This document shows, in pieces, positions 1 to 6,697 of a DNA stretch of 12,379 nt. A program made the position numbers and the translations under genes. Where the stretch lies: NCBI GenBank assembly GCA_015501075.1, contig JADNYJ010000822.1:1-12379 (forward strand), written 5' to 3'. This DNA comes from Gymnopilus junonius (Eukaryota > Basidiomycota > Agaricomycetes > Agaricales > Galerinaceae). Within the stretch, counting starts at the first letter, position 1; each line of letters opens with the position of its first letter. Below the pieces are notes generated by a model that made no database searches, had not been told where the DNA came from, and was given only the letters and a program-made list of their open reading frames with translations.

Positions 1-489
1 CGGTTTTAGCCTCTCCCCAACGGCTACGCCTCTTGCGGGGAGCGTTAGGGTCAACTATGAAATGGATGGTTAATTCAGAAATTTGGTTAGCAAATTGGTC
101 AGCGTCAGCCAAATCATGATCAGATGCATCTCCAAGACAGAAATTTGCATACAACCTCGATAAGTTGACGGAGCGGTGCACGATGCAATGAAGTTAGATT
201 GGCAAATCTCTTGATCGCTTACCTCTGGATTCTCCATTGACCGGCGACTCATCTCGACTGCGTTTTGGACTCTCCTCCTGATTGTAAGACTTCGGATATA
301 CAGACGGTGATGGCTGAGCGAGTTGAGGTGCAGGGGCATCATCTGCGGGTGCTGGACCAAAACGACGACGTTGGCCAAGCGGGACTGGTACAAACGGCAA
401 AAAGAGGTCAGACTATACTTTCGGAGCAAAAAGAGTAGAAATATACCGTCATTTGTCCCAGTAATTTGGCGAGTTGCTGGCTTCCACAT
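1..489 (-). CDS. BBP: Branchpoint-bridging protein (SF1/BBP family), 5' end only
   Basis: This family binds the intron branchpoint sequence in early spliceosome assembly in the nucleus and bridges to the 3' splice-site factor. Three exons can be read on the minus strand: 447-489, 223-384 and 1-54 (continuing past the window edge). Intron 1 (385-446, 62 nt) has donor GTATAT and acceptor TACCAG; intron 2 (55-222, 168 nt) has GTAAGC and TTCATAG, and all phases agree. The start ATG at 489 has A at -3. The joined protein opens with MWKPATRQITGTND, then VPLGQRRRFGPAP, an acidic/Ser-rich stretch with KRSRDESP, and RKRRSRWGE. The family N-terminus is Trp-rich near residue 2, has a TGTN motif followed by PLG-(Q/K)-R-R, and then a basic (K/R)RxSRWG motif that in SF1 contacts U2AF65. 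The KH, QUA2 and zinc-knuckle domains would lie outside the window. The identification rests on these motifs, not on an alignment. Confidence 0.88.
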
Positions 490-1779
490 TTTTGAAAAGT
501 ATCCAGGAAAAGAGAGGTAAATCGTTGGAAGTAAGGAGCAGAGTCACGGAACTGAGGCGGACGTCCACGTTAGTCTGCTTTCAACTCCGCTGCTGACCAA
601 TCATCTTTGCCGATGACTCGCAGTCGCCTTTTCCGATTTGGGACTTGACCAATATCCTCCACTACTTTGCGCACTGTGGTCAGCTTTACTTCTGCCCCCA
701 TACCTGGCGTCTATTTCTCAAATGAGACATAGCACACAAAGGTGATTGAAAATATTTATCCTTTTATTTGCAGTTTTCTGGAAACTTCAGCATACTACCT
801 TGGCTTGCTACTACTTAAGTATATTGCGTCGAGACTCCGTCAGCCTCGAGCCTTCTTACGCAGCTTGCGTGTCAAACTTGAATAGAGATCCATGATACTT
901 GCTGCGCTTTAAAACCATACTTTCGGCCTCAAGGCTAGATTGTCTTTCCATTTCTACAACAAGTTTCGAGCCATTCTGTAGCTGCCGGGAGAGGAGATCC
1001 TCTATATAATACGCTTCCCGTCTGTACTACTCTATGATGCTTCCTAGAACCAGTGCACCAGAAGAAATCGGCCATCCTATAATCGCAAATATCTGCACAT
1101 TAGCTTCTCGTGCAGCACGACACTTATTTCTCGCGTGGTCTTATCATATTCATAAATCATTACCTATCGTGGACAAGTTGTGACGAGGAAGTACAGGCCG
1201 ACATCTGAATATGCGTCAGAAGCGTGGCCCCCTATCTTGACCAGATGGAACCCACTCCAATGACAGAACGGCTTGATTATCTCGCTAGTAGGAATGGACC
1301 GTTTCCTGGGTCTATTTATTCTCGTGGTATCGCGTCGCTGCTACGTCTCTGTACCCCATTTTCTGCCTAGCACCTAGCGGTGGGAAGGAAATCGCTGGTG
1401 CTGACTGCATATTAACACTACTCTTTTGGAAGTACATACACAAACCCTCAGGCGACGCCTCATTGTTTTAAAGTCTTTTAAATAAATTGATGTCATTTTG
1501 ACGTATGGAAAGAACAGGCCACGCACTTAACATGTTGAATCTTGCCATACTTATCAAAAGGGAAGTATTCAGGCACTCCTGTTACTTGGTTCCGTTGTGG
1601 ATTTTTTCACAGGTGATTTACCATATGGTTGATGTCCGATGATATTCTGGGGTTGGAGATGGCCTATGGCAGCTTCTCGACGATACGCAGGACTAGAATT
1701 ATGTGTGTATATTGTGATTGGTTTCTGTGTTTTTCAGACATATTTATCCGTCGCTTTACTACCCAACAGCTTAAGAGGC

Positions 1780-1793
1780 CACATGATGATGTG
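1780..1793. repeat. Inverted repeat CACAT-gatg-ATGTG
   Basis: Two perfect 5-bp arms separated by 4 bp. It lies in the gene-free gap and begins a 200-bp cluster of similar small palindromes. It could be a protein-binding site or chance. Confidence 0.4.
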
Positions 1794-1821
1794 CTTAGAT
1801 CAAGGCATCGGATTAATTTAT

Positions 1822-2220
1822 TCACCTCGCGTCGCGCTCGCGACTGTTCGAACCGGGAGATGCCTTGAGGGGTAAAGCCTGGTAAAGCCGCCCGGTTAGG
1901 TTTTGACTCCCGCTCGTCAAAGATAACCCATTCATATCCCAATAAAGGGATCCGTGGAACTGGACGGTGGACCGTCCGGATTCGGAGCTTGGGATACTTG
2001 TATAAATTTTCTCCGCATTTTCACCTGCGATTAGAATATGCGATGAACTTGAAAGAGGTTGGAGTATGTGTTCAATGTGTTCAAATTGGCATAAATATGC
2101 CTCCCAAAGGAAACAGAAGACGGTGTCTTGTGTGAACAGTGGAACTAAGGGGACCCGATAGATTAATGAGGAAATGGAGGGGTGTTGCTTTTTAAGTTTT
2201 AGTCGGTGCCAACCGATCAT
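1822..2220 (-). CDS. Unsupported open reading frame, 132 codons
   Basis: An ATG at 2218-2220 on the minus strand opens 132 codons with no interruption. The product has a basic start (near KLKKQH) and no domain, signal peptide or transmembrane pattern that I recognise. It spans the GGACGGT and GTCGCG inverted repeats, which suggests it may be open by chance. No neighbouring exons with matching splice sites were found. It is recorded because it is the longest ATG-initiated frame in the BBP-bZIP gap, but I would not treat it as a gene without transcript evidence. Confidence 0.1.
   Translation of the reverse strand: MIGWHRLKLKKQHPSISSLIYRVPLVPLFTQDTVFCFLWEAYLCQFEHIEHILQPLSSSSHILIAGENAEKIYTSIPSSESGRSTVQFHGSLYWDMNGLSLTSGSQNLTGRLYQALPLKASPGSNSRERDAR
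1831..1844. repeat. Inverted repeat GTCGCG-ct-CGCGAC
   Basis: Perfect 6-bp GC-rich arms around 2 bp. It is nested inside a wider pair, GGCATC at 1804-1809 and GATGCC at 1859-1864, so the 61-bp block could fold into a long-range stem with an inner hairpin. A GTTCGAACC word at 1846-1854 looks like a tRNA T-loop, but the remaining cloverleaf is absent. Confidence 0.5.
1871..1889. repeat. Tandem direct repeat of GGTAAAGCC
   Basis: Two identical 9-bp copies at 1871-1879 and 1881-1889 are separated by one T, giving a 10-bp period. They sit between the GTCGCG and GGACGGT palindromes. Confidence 0.5.
1962..1977. repeat. Inverted repeat GGACGGT-gg-ACCGTCC
   Basis: Perfect 7-bp arms around 2 bp, flanked by a second imperfectly placed pair, ATCCG at 1950-1954 and CGGAT at 1977-1981. 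CGG/CCG half-sites in inverted orientation are typical of fungal Zn2Cys6 activator sites, though the spacing here cannot be assigned to a known factor. No gene is close enough to make a target obvious; the bZIP start is about 950 bp downstream. Confidence 0.5.
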
Positions 2221-2821
2221 CCGGATTTAGGGGTTGCCCGAAAAGATAGCGGTCACGGTGTGACGAAGAGAATTATTTGCCGATCTGCAAACAAGATCTC
2301 GATTGTCAGCAGCAAACTCAAGCAAACTCACCGCATTTTCTGCAGCACAGCAGTGCATAATTTGCCCTAATTTGCCTTTTGCACCGCATAATCTCGCATA
2401 ATGGTATGGGCGGATTTATGTTAGAGACGGAACGGCGATATTTAGAGTCGGCGGTGTACCTGATACGTTGCAAATTTCCGGACTGATTGCAGCAGACTGC
2501 AGTCAGGATACGTTCGATGTCTTCTTCCACCCTTCGTGACGAAGACACTACGACCGGGTCAGGAGGTATGTGTTGACTCCAAAATCGTGATCAATAGATC
2601 TGGCCAGAGAGTGGTCCCTATAATCGCACACCAGCCTGGAAAGTCGTGCAGACCTTGCCGCGAGTCGTTTAAGGGTACCTGTGATTATATCTTGAGATCC
2701 AAAGATCACCGAGGAAACTTCATTCAAGGATCGATTAGTGAAGAGCTGAAGCGCTCGAACAAATGTAAGTATGTACGAGGGCAGGAGTTAGCCTGCCCTG
2801 GCTTCGATCGCACTGCTATTT

Positions 2822-2941
2822 ATGGCTCACGATTGTATTGCCGATGCGCCTCGTCGGAAGGTCCTTTATATGTTCTTGTTGAACAGCAAGAAAATACTCT
2901 CTCCTCGGTGCCCTCTCGCTTACCTTTTCCATGTCCTCTAA
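2822..2941 (+). promoter_or_regulatory. Upstream ORF overlapping the bZIP start codon
   Basis: An ATG at 2822 opens 39 codons ending in TAA at 2939-2941, in a different frame from the bZIP ATG at 2931. If the transcript begins upstream of 2822, ribosomes using this ATG would pass the bZIP start and terminate 8-10 bases beyond it, which would reduce bZIP translation. A minimal uORF (ATG TGT TGA) begins at 2565. uORF control is known for fungal bZIP genes such as GCN4/cpc-1. The transcription start is unknown, so this remains a possibility only. Confidence 0.3.
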
Positions 2942-3993
2942 AAGAGGCCGCAAGCGAAACGATAATCTCCCACCCAACCGCGCTCGAGATGTCCAGAGAG
3001 CATTTCGCGCTAGGCGCGCGGCGCATCTGCAGGTATGAAATTACATTCCCCCTATTTGTGAAATTTCATTAATGCGCCGTTGTTCCCTCGGTAAATTTTA
3101 TGCGTTTAGGCCTTGGAGCAAAGAGTTTCCGAGTTGGAAGAAGAAAATGGATGTCTCCGCCAGGCGTTGAACCTCCCCCCATCAAGCAGGCCTCCGTTAG
3201 GCAGGGGTCCTACAGGAAAAGATAAACCAAAGATTTACGATAGCAGCGGAAGCTTGCAATCCTTGAGCTTGCACTCAAGCCGTGATTCATCTTCTGCAGA
3301 CTCCCCTGCCTCTCGCGCAAGTTCGCATTCCCCAACGGCCGTTACAGTGTCGATGTCTTCGCGTCCCATGACAATCATCGAACAAGATTCTTGGGACGAT
3401 TCGATAGCAGTAAACCAACGTACACAGCACCAACACACCCACCCTGAGGTCGCAGGCCCGTCCGAACCATCTTACCATCTTGCTCCAGTGCCGATCAAGC
3501 CTATCCAATACCCAATATACAACAATACATTCCCTTCGACATCTCGATCCTTATCGAATAATTTGTACACGGGGAGCATAACTCATTACTCTCATTCATC
3601 CGATCGTCCTATGAATAACAGCTACGGTAGCCAGTCCTTTAATTTTCGTACAGAAATTCGCGACGAGTCGCGTCCCCAATATTCCTATCTCCAGTCCTTC
3701 CCTTCTCAAGATCCGAACATGCACAGCGAAACGGCCCCCCTCCCAACCTCCATACCGATAGTCATCCCCATCATAACAGGCAACGGGAGTCTCCACTACC
3801 ATATCCCCACCGACGGTCCTTGACCGACCCTCAAGGCTTTTCTATAGGCGAGGGTTTTCCACAACTCCCCAACCCCGCGCAGATCCCAACCCACCCTCGT
3901 ACACCCGATTATCTGAGACCCCAAGACACGATCCAACTGACGGCTGCCTCGCGGTCAGGAGCATATGACAGTCGGCTCAACCCCGTCCCCTGA
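2931..3993 (+). CDS. bZIP transcription factor (apparent frameshift near 3740)
   Basis: A nuclear DNA-binding regulator. Exon 1 is 2931-3032 (34 codons), the intron is 3033-3109 (77 nt, GTATGA...TTTAG), and exon 2 starts at 3110. The basic region is RARDVQRAFRARRAAHLQ (residues 17-34), followed by a short zipper with Leu at 36, 43 and 50, an ELEEEN core, then a proline that ends the helix at 57. The rest is Ser/Pro/His-rich and probably unstructured. As written, the frame closes at 3821-3823, giving 271 residues with an odd hydrophobic tail (IPIVIPII). Reading one base back at the run of six C (3735-3740) opens 84 further codons to TGA at 3991-3993 whose composition (HPHHNRQRESPLPYPHRRS, then Pro/Gln-rich) matches the upstream protein, for about 328 residues. 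I take the longer form as the ancestral one; one missing C, by mutation or sequencing error, explains it. The basic region resembles Yap-type QRAFR but lacks the usual Asn four residues before Gln22. Target genes are unknown. Confidence 0.85.
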
Positions 3994-4743
3994 CAGCAGC
4001 CATTGTCGAATGATCACGACTCTTTTGACACGCCCCGAACTCGTCGATGCCCAATAAATGACGAACAATATTGTATCGCTATTCCAATTAAGACCCACTG
4101 GTCCTATTCCTGGCAATATAAATATACCTAGATATGTACTAGCATCTACATTACACCCAACTTACTTCCTTTCTCTACTGGTTACAGTGAGGAAGAGGCT
4201 ACTTCAGGTTCGTTCCAAATATTTGACCCAGTAATCTGAATCGGAATCCCATCATCATGGACGTTGAAGCTTTCGCGCGACGCGGGAGGGTGGCGTTGAT
4301 GTAAGGTAGCCTTTACCCCAAGCAGCAGTAATCATCAGGCCATCGAAAGTGGCTTGAATCCACGTGCATCAGCGACCATGAAAGTCCCTTCATTTTAGTT
4401 TTTCACCTCTAAGGCATCCAGGAAATAATTAAGTGTCATGATTATTTTCTATCTATGGAACATCGCAGTCGTGACCGCCGGATCTTCGGGTTTCCGACCT
4501 CTGGATCTATCGTCAGGATTTGATATACTGCCGCTGGTAAAGCTTAGTGTTACTTGATATGGCCACAAAGGATCCGGATATTTCTATCGTAGATAGTGCA
4601 TTTAATGGCAGAACTTGTCTAGTTAGCAGTGGGGCTAATATACTATACGTGGGGAATGTGGTGCTCAACAAGACATAATGCAGAACCGCAAAGGTAGCCC
4701 TGGGGTCGACTCGAGGGCCGTCAAATCATTGATAAAAACCGTC
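3994..4743. other. Spacer between the convergent bZIP and UNG1 genes
   Basis: This 750-bp stretch lies between the 3' ends of two genes facing each other. It contains a poly(A)-signal-like AATAAA for the bZIP gene and AT-rich DNA around 4110-4150. A 15-codon ATG frame at 4257 contains a good donor-like GTAAGG at its end, but no following exon fits. I see no other coding or RNA signal. Confidence 0.6.
4053..4058 (+). terminator. AATAAA, probable poly(A) signal of the bZIP gene
   Basis: A canonical hexamer 60 bp after the downstream stop codon (3991-3993). Its distance fits the longer bZIP reading better than the stop at 3823, which lies 230 bp away. Fungal poly(A) signals are often degenerate, so this is supportive only. 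Confidence 0.4.
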
Positions 4744-6351
4744 CTAATGGAGACTACACCAGTCCACTCGACTCTCGACACCGTATCGTTTTGCAAGCCA
4801 TTGATTGGCGGTCTTAAAATGCCCATTACCTAAGAAGCCCTTGTTGGCAGAAAAAGAAGAAGGGTGCTGTGAGTGCCGATTAGATCAAAATGCCAGCACC
4901 TCTTTATTGATCACTTGCCGCGCTAGTGAGAATCAAGTGCTTTTTCTGTAATATTGAATACATCAGCACAAGAATAACAATCTGAAATGAAGCTAACCTT
5001 GTCTAGTTTAGCGACTCTCTTTGAAGCATAAGCGCCCCAAGCCATAAAAACCACACCGCGGCCGAATCCACTGGGGCCCCCTACAAAGACTCCGCTTGGA
5101 AGATTTGCCCCACCATACTTATCCACCATGCTTAGGATGCAATCAGTGAATTGTTCCCAACCTTTATTAGCATGAGAATTAGCTTCTCCTTCACAAACAG
5201 TTAAACAAGAGTTTAACAGTAAAACTCCATTGTTTGCCCAAGCTAAGAGATTCCTGCCAAGGAGGAATATATTTCAACAGGAAGGCTTAAGCAAAGAAAA
5301 AAAATATTCACCCATGGCTGGGAATATTGAATGCAGGATATTCAGACTTGATTTCTGTATAAATCTAGAGTTAAAAAGTAGGTCAGTGAGGTTCCAGTTG
5401 CAATCGAGGCCTCCCCTCACATTCCTAAGTGATGCCGGAATAGCTACACCACCATGAACCGAGAAACATAGGCCTGTACCCAGATAATAGATTAAGAGTA
5501 CTAGAAATGGCAAGTAAGATGATATCTCTTACCATGAGCTTGACCTTTGCCATGATATGGATCTGAAATAGTGGTAATATCAGTTTATTGTGGATCATGC
5601 ACACTAATGAGTTGGGAAAAAGTGAAACCTTGTCCTAAAATGACAACTTTCACCTTTCCCAAAGGTGTGGCATTTGACCAGGAATAGATATCTTTAGCTG
5701 ATTTGCTTCACCATTAACATCAATTTGGATTGCCATGAAACAGTTTGATACCACACCAGGAGGATATACTCTGAGCATGGAGGGAATGTCACCTATTCCT
5801 CGGACACCCTCTTTCCACAAGAATTCCTTTAAAGCAATAAAGTAAGGCCTTTTAATTTCATCTTTGAGGACCTTTAGCCTATGACATTGCAATCACATGA
5901 ATTAATGTGAGTATTGAAATGGAATGTGGTAGGAGTAAAAGACATGCCAGCTTTTGCCCATTGTCTCACACTCAAGTTGCAAAAGAGACCTCTCTTTTTC
6001 AGATAGAGATTCTTGATATGCGCTTAAAGAGAAAGGGATGGCATTCAGCTTCAGCGGACCGCTGGCCAATGCAGATTGGTCTAGTCTCAGGGCACTTGCG
6101 TTCACATCGACAGAAACCTTTGGAGAATCACAAGATTGCTTCAATTCATAAGCAGAGGAAGATTTGGCATCTCCCTTTCCTTGTGCTCTTGGAAAATGCA
6201 TGTCGAACAAGGTGCGCTGACGCTTTTCAACTCGTAGACATGCATTTGGAGCCCGACCGTCTTCAGCCTCTTCAGAGTCAGATCGCGGCCGTTTCTTGAA
6301 TACGCCCCGGTCAACGTCTTCAAGATATAAGGACGTGACATCCTTCGTCAT
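4744..6351 (-). CDS. UNG1: Uracil-DNA glycosylase, nine exons, complete
   Basis: Removes uracil from DNA by cleaving the N-glycosidic bond, starting base-excision repair in nucleus and mitochondria. Exons on the minus strand: 5948-6351, 5757-5878, 5629-5697, 5533-5562, 5421-5473, 5312-5364, 4998-5253, 4919-4945, 4744-4866. Phases agree and give 378 residues. The ATG at 6351 has A at -3; the frame extends upstream only to a GTG, so ATG 6351 is chosen. Residues 1-110 are variable, with basic clusters (KKRPR at 19, KRQR at 43) that could be nuclear signals and a PIP-box-like QRTLFDMHF at 45-53. The catalytic core has [10 protein letters not shown], the water-activating motif GQDPYHG (197-203, Asp199), GLCFSV, LLLN (Asn258, uracil recognition), [20 protein letters not shown] and HPSSFS (339-344, catalytic His339). 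The family motif is HPSPLS, so the usual Pro and intercalating Leu (human Leu272) are replaced by Ser and Phe. The region 290-310 is a Gly-rich insert. Introns 1 and 8 begin with GC. It diverges from the dolichol kinase gene across a shared 346-bp promoter. Confidence 0.96.
4867..4918 (-). other. GC-AG intron 8 of UNG1
   Basis: A 52-nt intron with donor GCG|GCAAGT and acceptor CTCACAG|CAC. GCAAGT matches the GC-intron consensus at +1 to +6. Splicing joins ...LILTSA directly to [11 protein letters not shown], exactly where the family motif continues. If the intron is retained, the reading ends after TSAASDQ, before the catalytic His motif. Confidence 0.9.
5879..5947 (-). other. GC-AG intron 1 of UNG1
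   Basis: A 69-nt intron with donor CTG|GCATGT and acceptor TCATAG|G. The junction falls inside the Trp codon of GKSW, followed by [13 protein letters not shown], as expected for the family. No GT donor near the junction keeps the frame: the nearby GTCTTT would change it. GCATGT is the common fungal donor GTATGT with C in place of T at +2. Confidence 0.88.
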
Positions 6352-6401
6352 TTTGTGGAAGGAGACGCGGTTTGACACGAAAGAAAAACAAGCTGCTGGC
6401 G

Positions 6402-6407
6402 ACGCGT
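6402..6407. promoter_or_regulatory. ACGCGT, MCB-like element upstream of UNG1
   Basis: The palindrome lies 51-56 bp upstream of the UNG1 ATG, with a second partial core (ACGCG, 6365-6369) nearer the start. In yeasts MCB (ACGCGT) is bound by MBF and drives G1/S expression of replication and repair genes. This window has two other ACGCGT copies, both inside coding sequence, about what chance predicts, so only the position is suggestive. Confidence 0.35.
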
Positions 6408-6452
6408 AAAGGAAAAGTTAACCCTGGTGGGAACCTGTCAATATCGGTGCCT

Positions 6453-6475
6453 CTATTTTTAGAATGTAAAAATAG
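6453..6475. promoter_or_regulatory. CTATTTTTA-gaatg-TAAAAATAG palindrome (MEF2/Rlm1-like)
   Basis: Perfect 9-bp arms around 5 bp. The left part plus the next base reads CTATTTTTAG, which fits the CTA(A/T)4TAG site of MEF2-type MADS proteins such as yeast Rlm1; the right arm is one base short of the same site. A similar CTATTTTTAG word occurs inside an intron near 9453, so AT-rich chance is possible. Confidence 0.35.
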
Positions 6476-6482
6476 ACGGTTA

Positions 6483-6488
6483 CACGTG
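6483..6488. promoter_or_regulatory. CACGTG E-box
   Basis: A palindromic core site for basic helix-loop-helix proteins, 8 bp to the right of the MADS-like palindrome and about midway between the two divergent start codons. Which gene it would serve cannot be told. Confidence 0.3.
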
Positions 6489-6697
6489 ATTGTGGTTCTA
6501 ACTTATCGTGCCCAGTCACACCCACTTGCCGTAGCGACACGGCCTGAAACTCACTACATTCGTCAAATCTTTGGCTTCCTCTGCAGCTGGTTGGAACGGC
6601 TAACTTGTATTCAAACTGCCTCGCTCACACTCGTCTCCTTCTCCACCCTCGTCCAAGCAGGCTGCTGGACGAAGTGATACGCGAAAGCACCCACAAA

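Larger units (their letters stand above)
490..2930. other. Long intergenic region between BBP and the bZIP gene
   Basis: This 2.4-kb stretch separates two divergently transcribed genes and has no open frame that I can tie to a family. Near BBP, 490-720 is probably its promoter: CCAAT lies at 597-601 on the plus strand, about 108 bp upstream of the start. The middle (720-1600) is stop-rich in all frames and I see nothing specific in it. From 1780 to 1980 there is a group of short inverted and direct repeats, listed separately. Between 2305 and 2405 short words recur: GCAAACTC twice, AATTTGCC twice, GCATAAT three times. An open frame on plus at 2536-3072 and one on minus at 1822-2220 exist but show no recognisable domain. 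The part close to 2930 is presumably bZIP promoter and leader. Confidence 0.6.
6352..6697. promoter_or_regulatory. Divergent promoter region between UNG1 and dolichol kinase
   Basis: The 346 bp between the two start codons must hold the core promoters of both genes if the dolichol kinase start at 6698 is right. Three motif-like sequences lie in it and are listed separately. The half nearest the kinase gene (6490-6697) is pyrimidine-rich without a clear TATA box. Confidence 0.6.

Noticed and set aside
1804..1864. tRNA-like block with GTTCGAACC and complementary ends.
   Set aside because: At 61 bases it is too short, the T-loop word is not placed before a proper acceptor stem, and there are no D or anticodon arms.
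1629..1942. Three overlapping open frames of 78-92 codons on both strands.
   Set aside because: They are short, lack domains, overlap each other in different frames and contain the repeat cluster; they look like chance.
2536..3072. A 178-codon open frame with several Cys (CRPC, CDY, CKY, CRC) just before and over bZIP exon 1.
   Set aside because: It overlaps the bZIP exon in another frame, its first codon is not ATG (ACG), the Cys spacing fits no zinc-binding family I know, and no splice partner was found.
4257..4304. A small gene starting at ATG 4257 with a GTAAGG donor.
   Set aside because: Only 15 codons, no second exon in frame with a credible acceptor and no recognisable product.
4899..4945. 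UNG1 ending early after TSAASDQ, which would make it a catalytically dead truncation.
   Set aside because: The sequence that would follow is present downstream as [17 protein letters not shown], joined exactly by a GC-AG intron.
6352..6378. UNG1 start nine codons upstream of the ATG.
   Set aside because: The upstream first codon is GTG, not used as a normal start in fungal nuclear genes; ATG 6351 has a good context.
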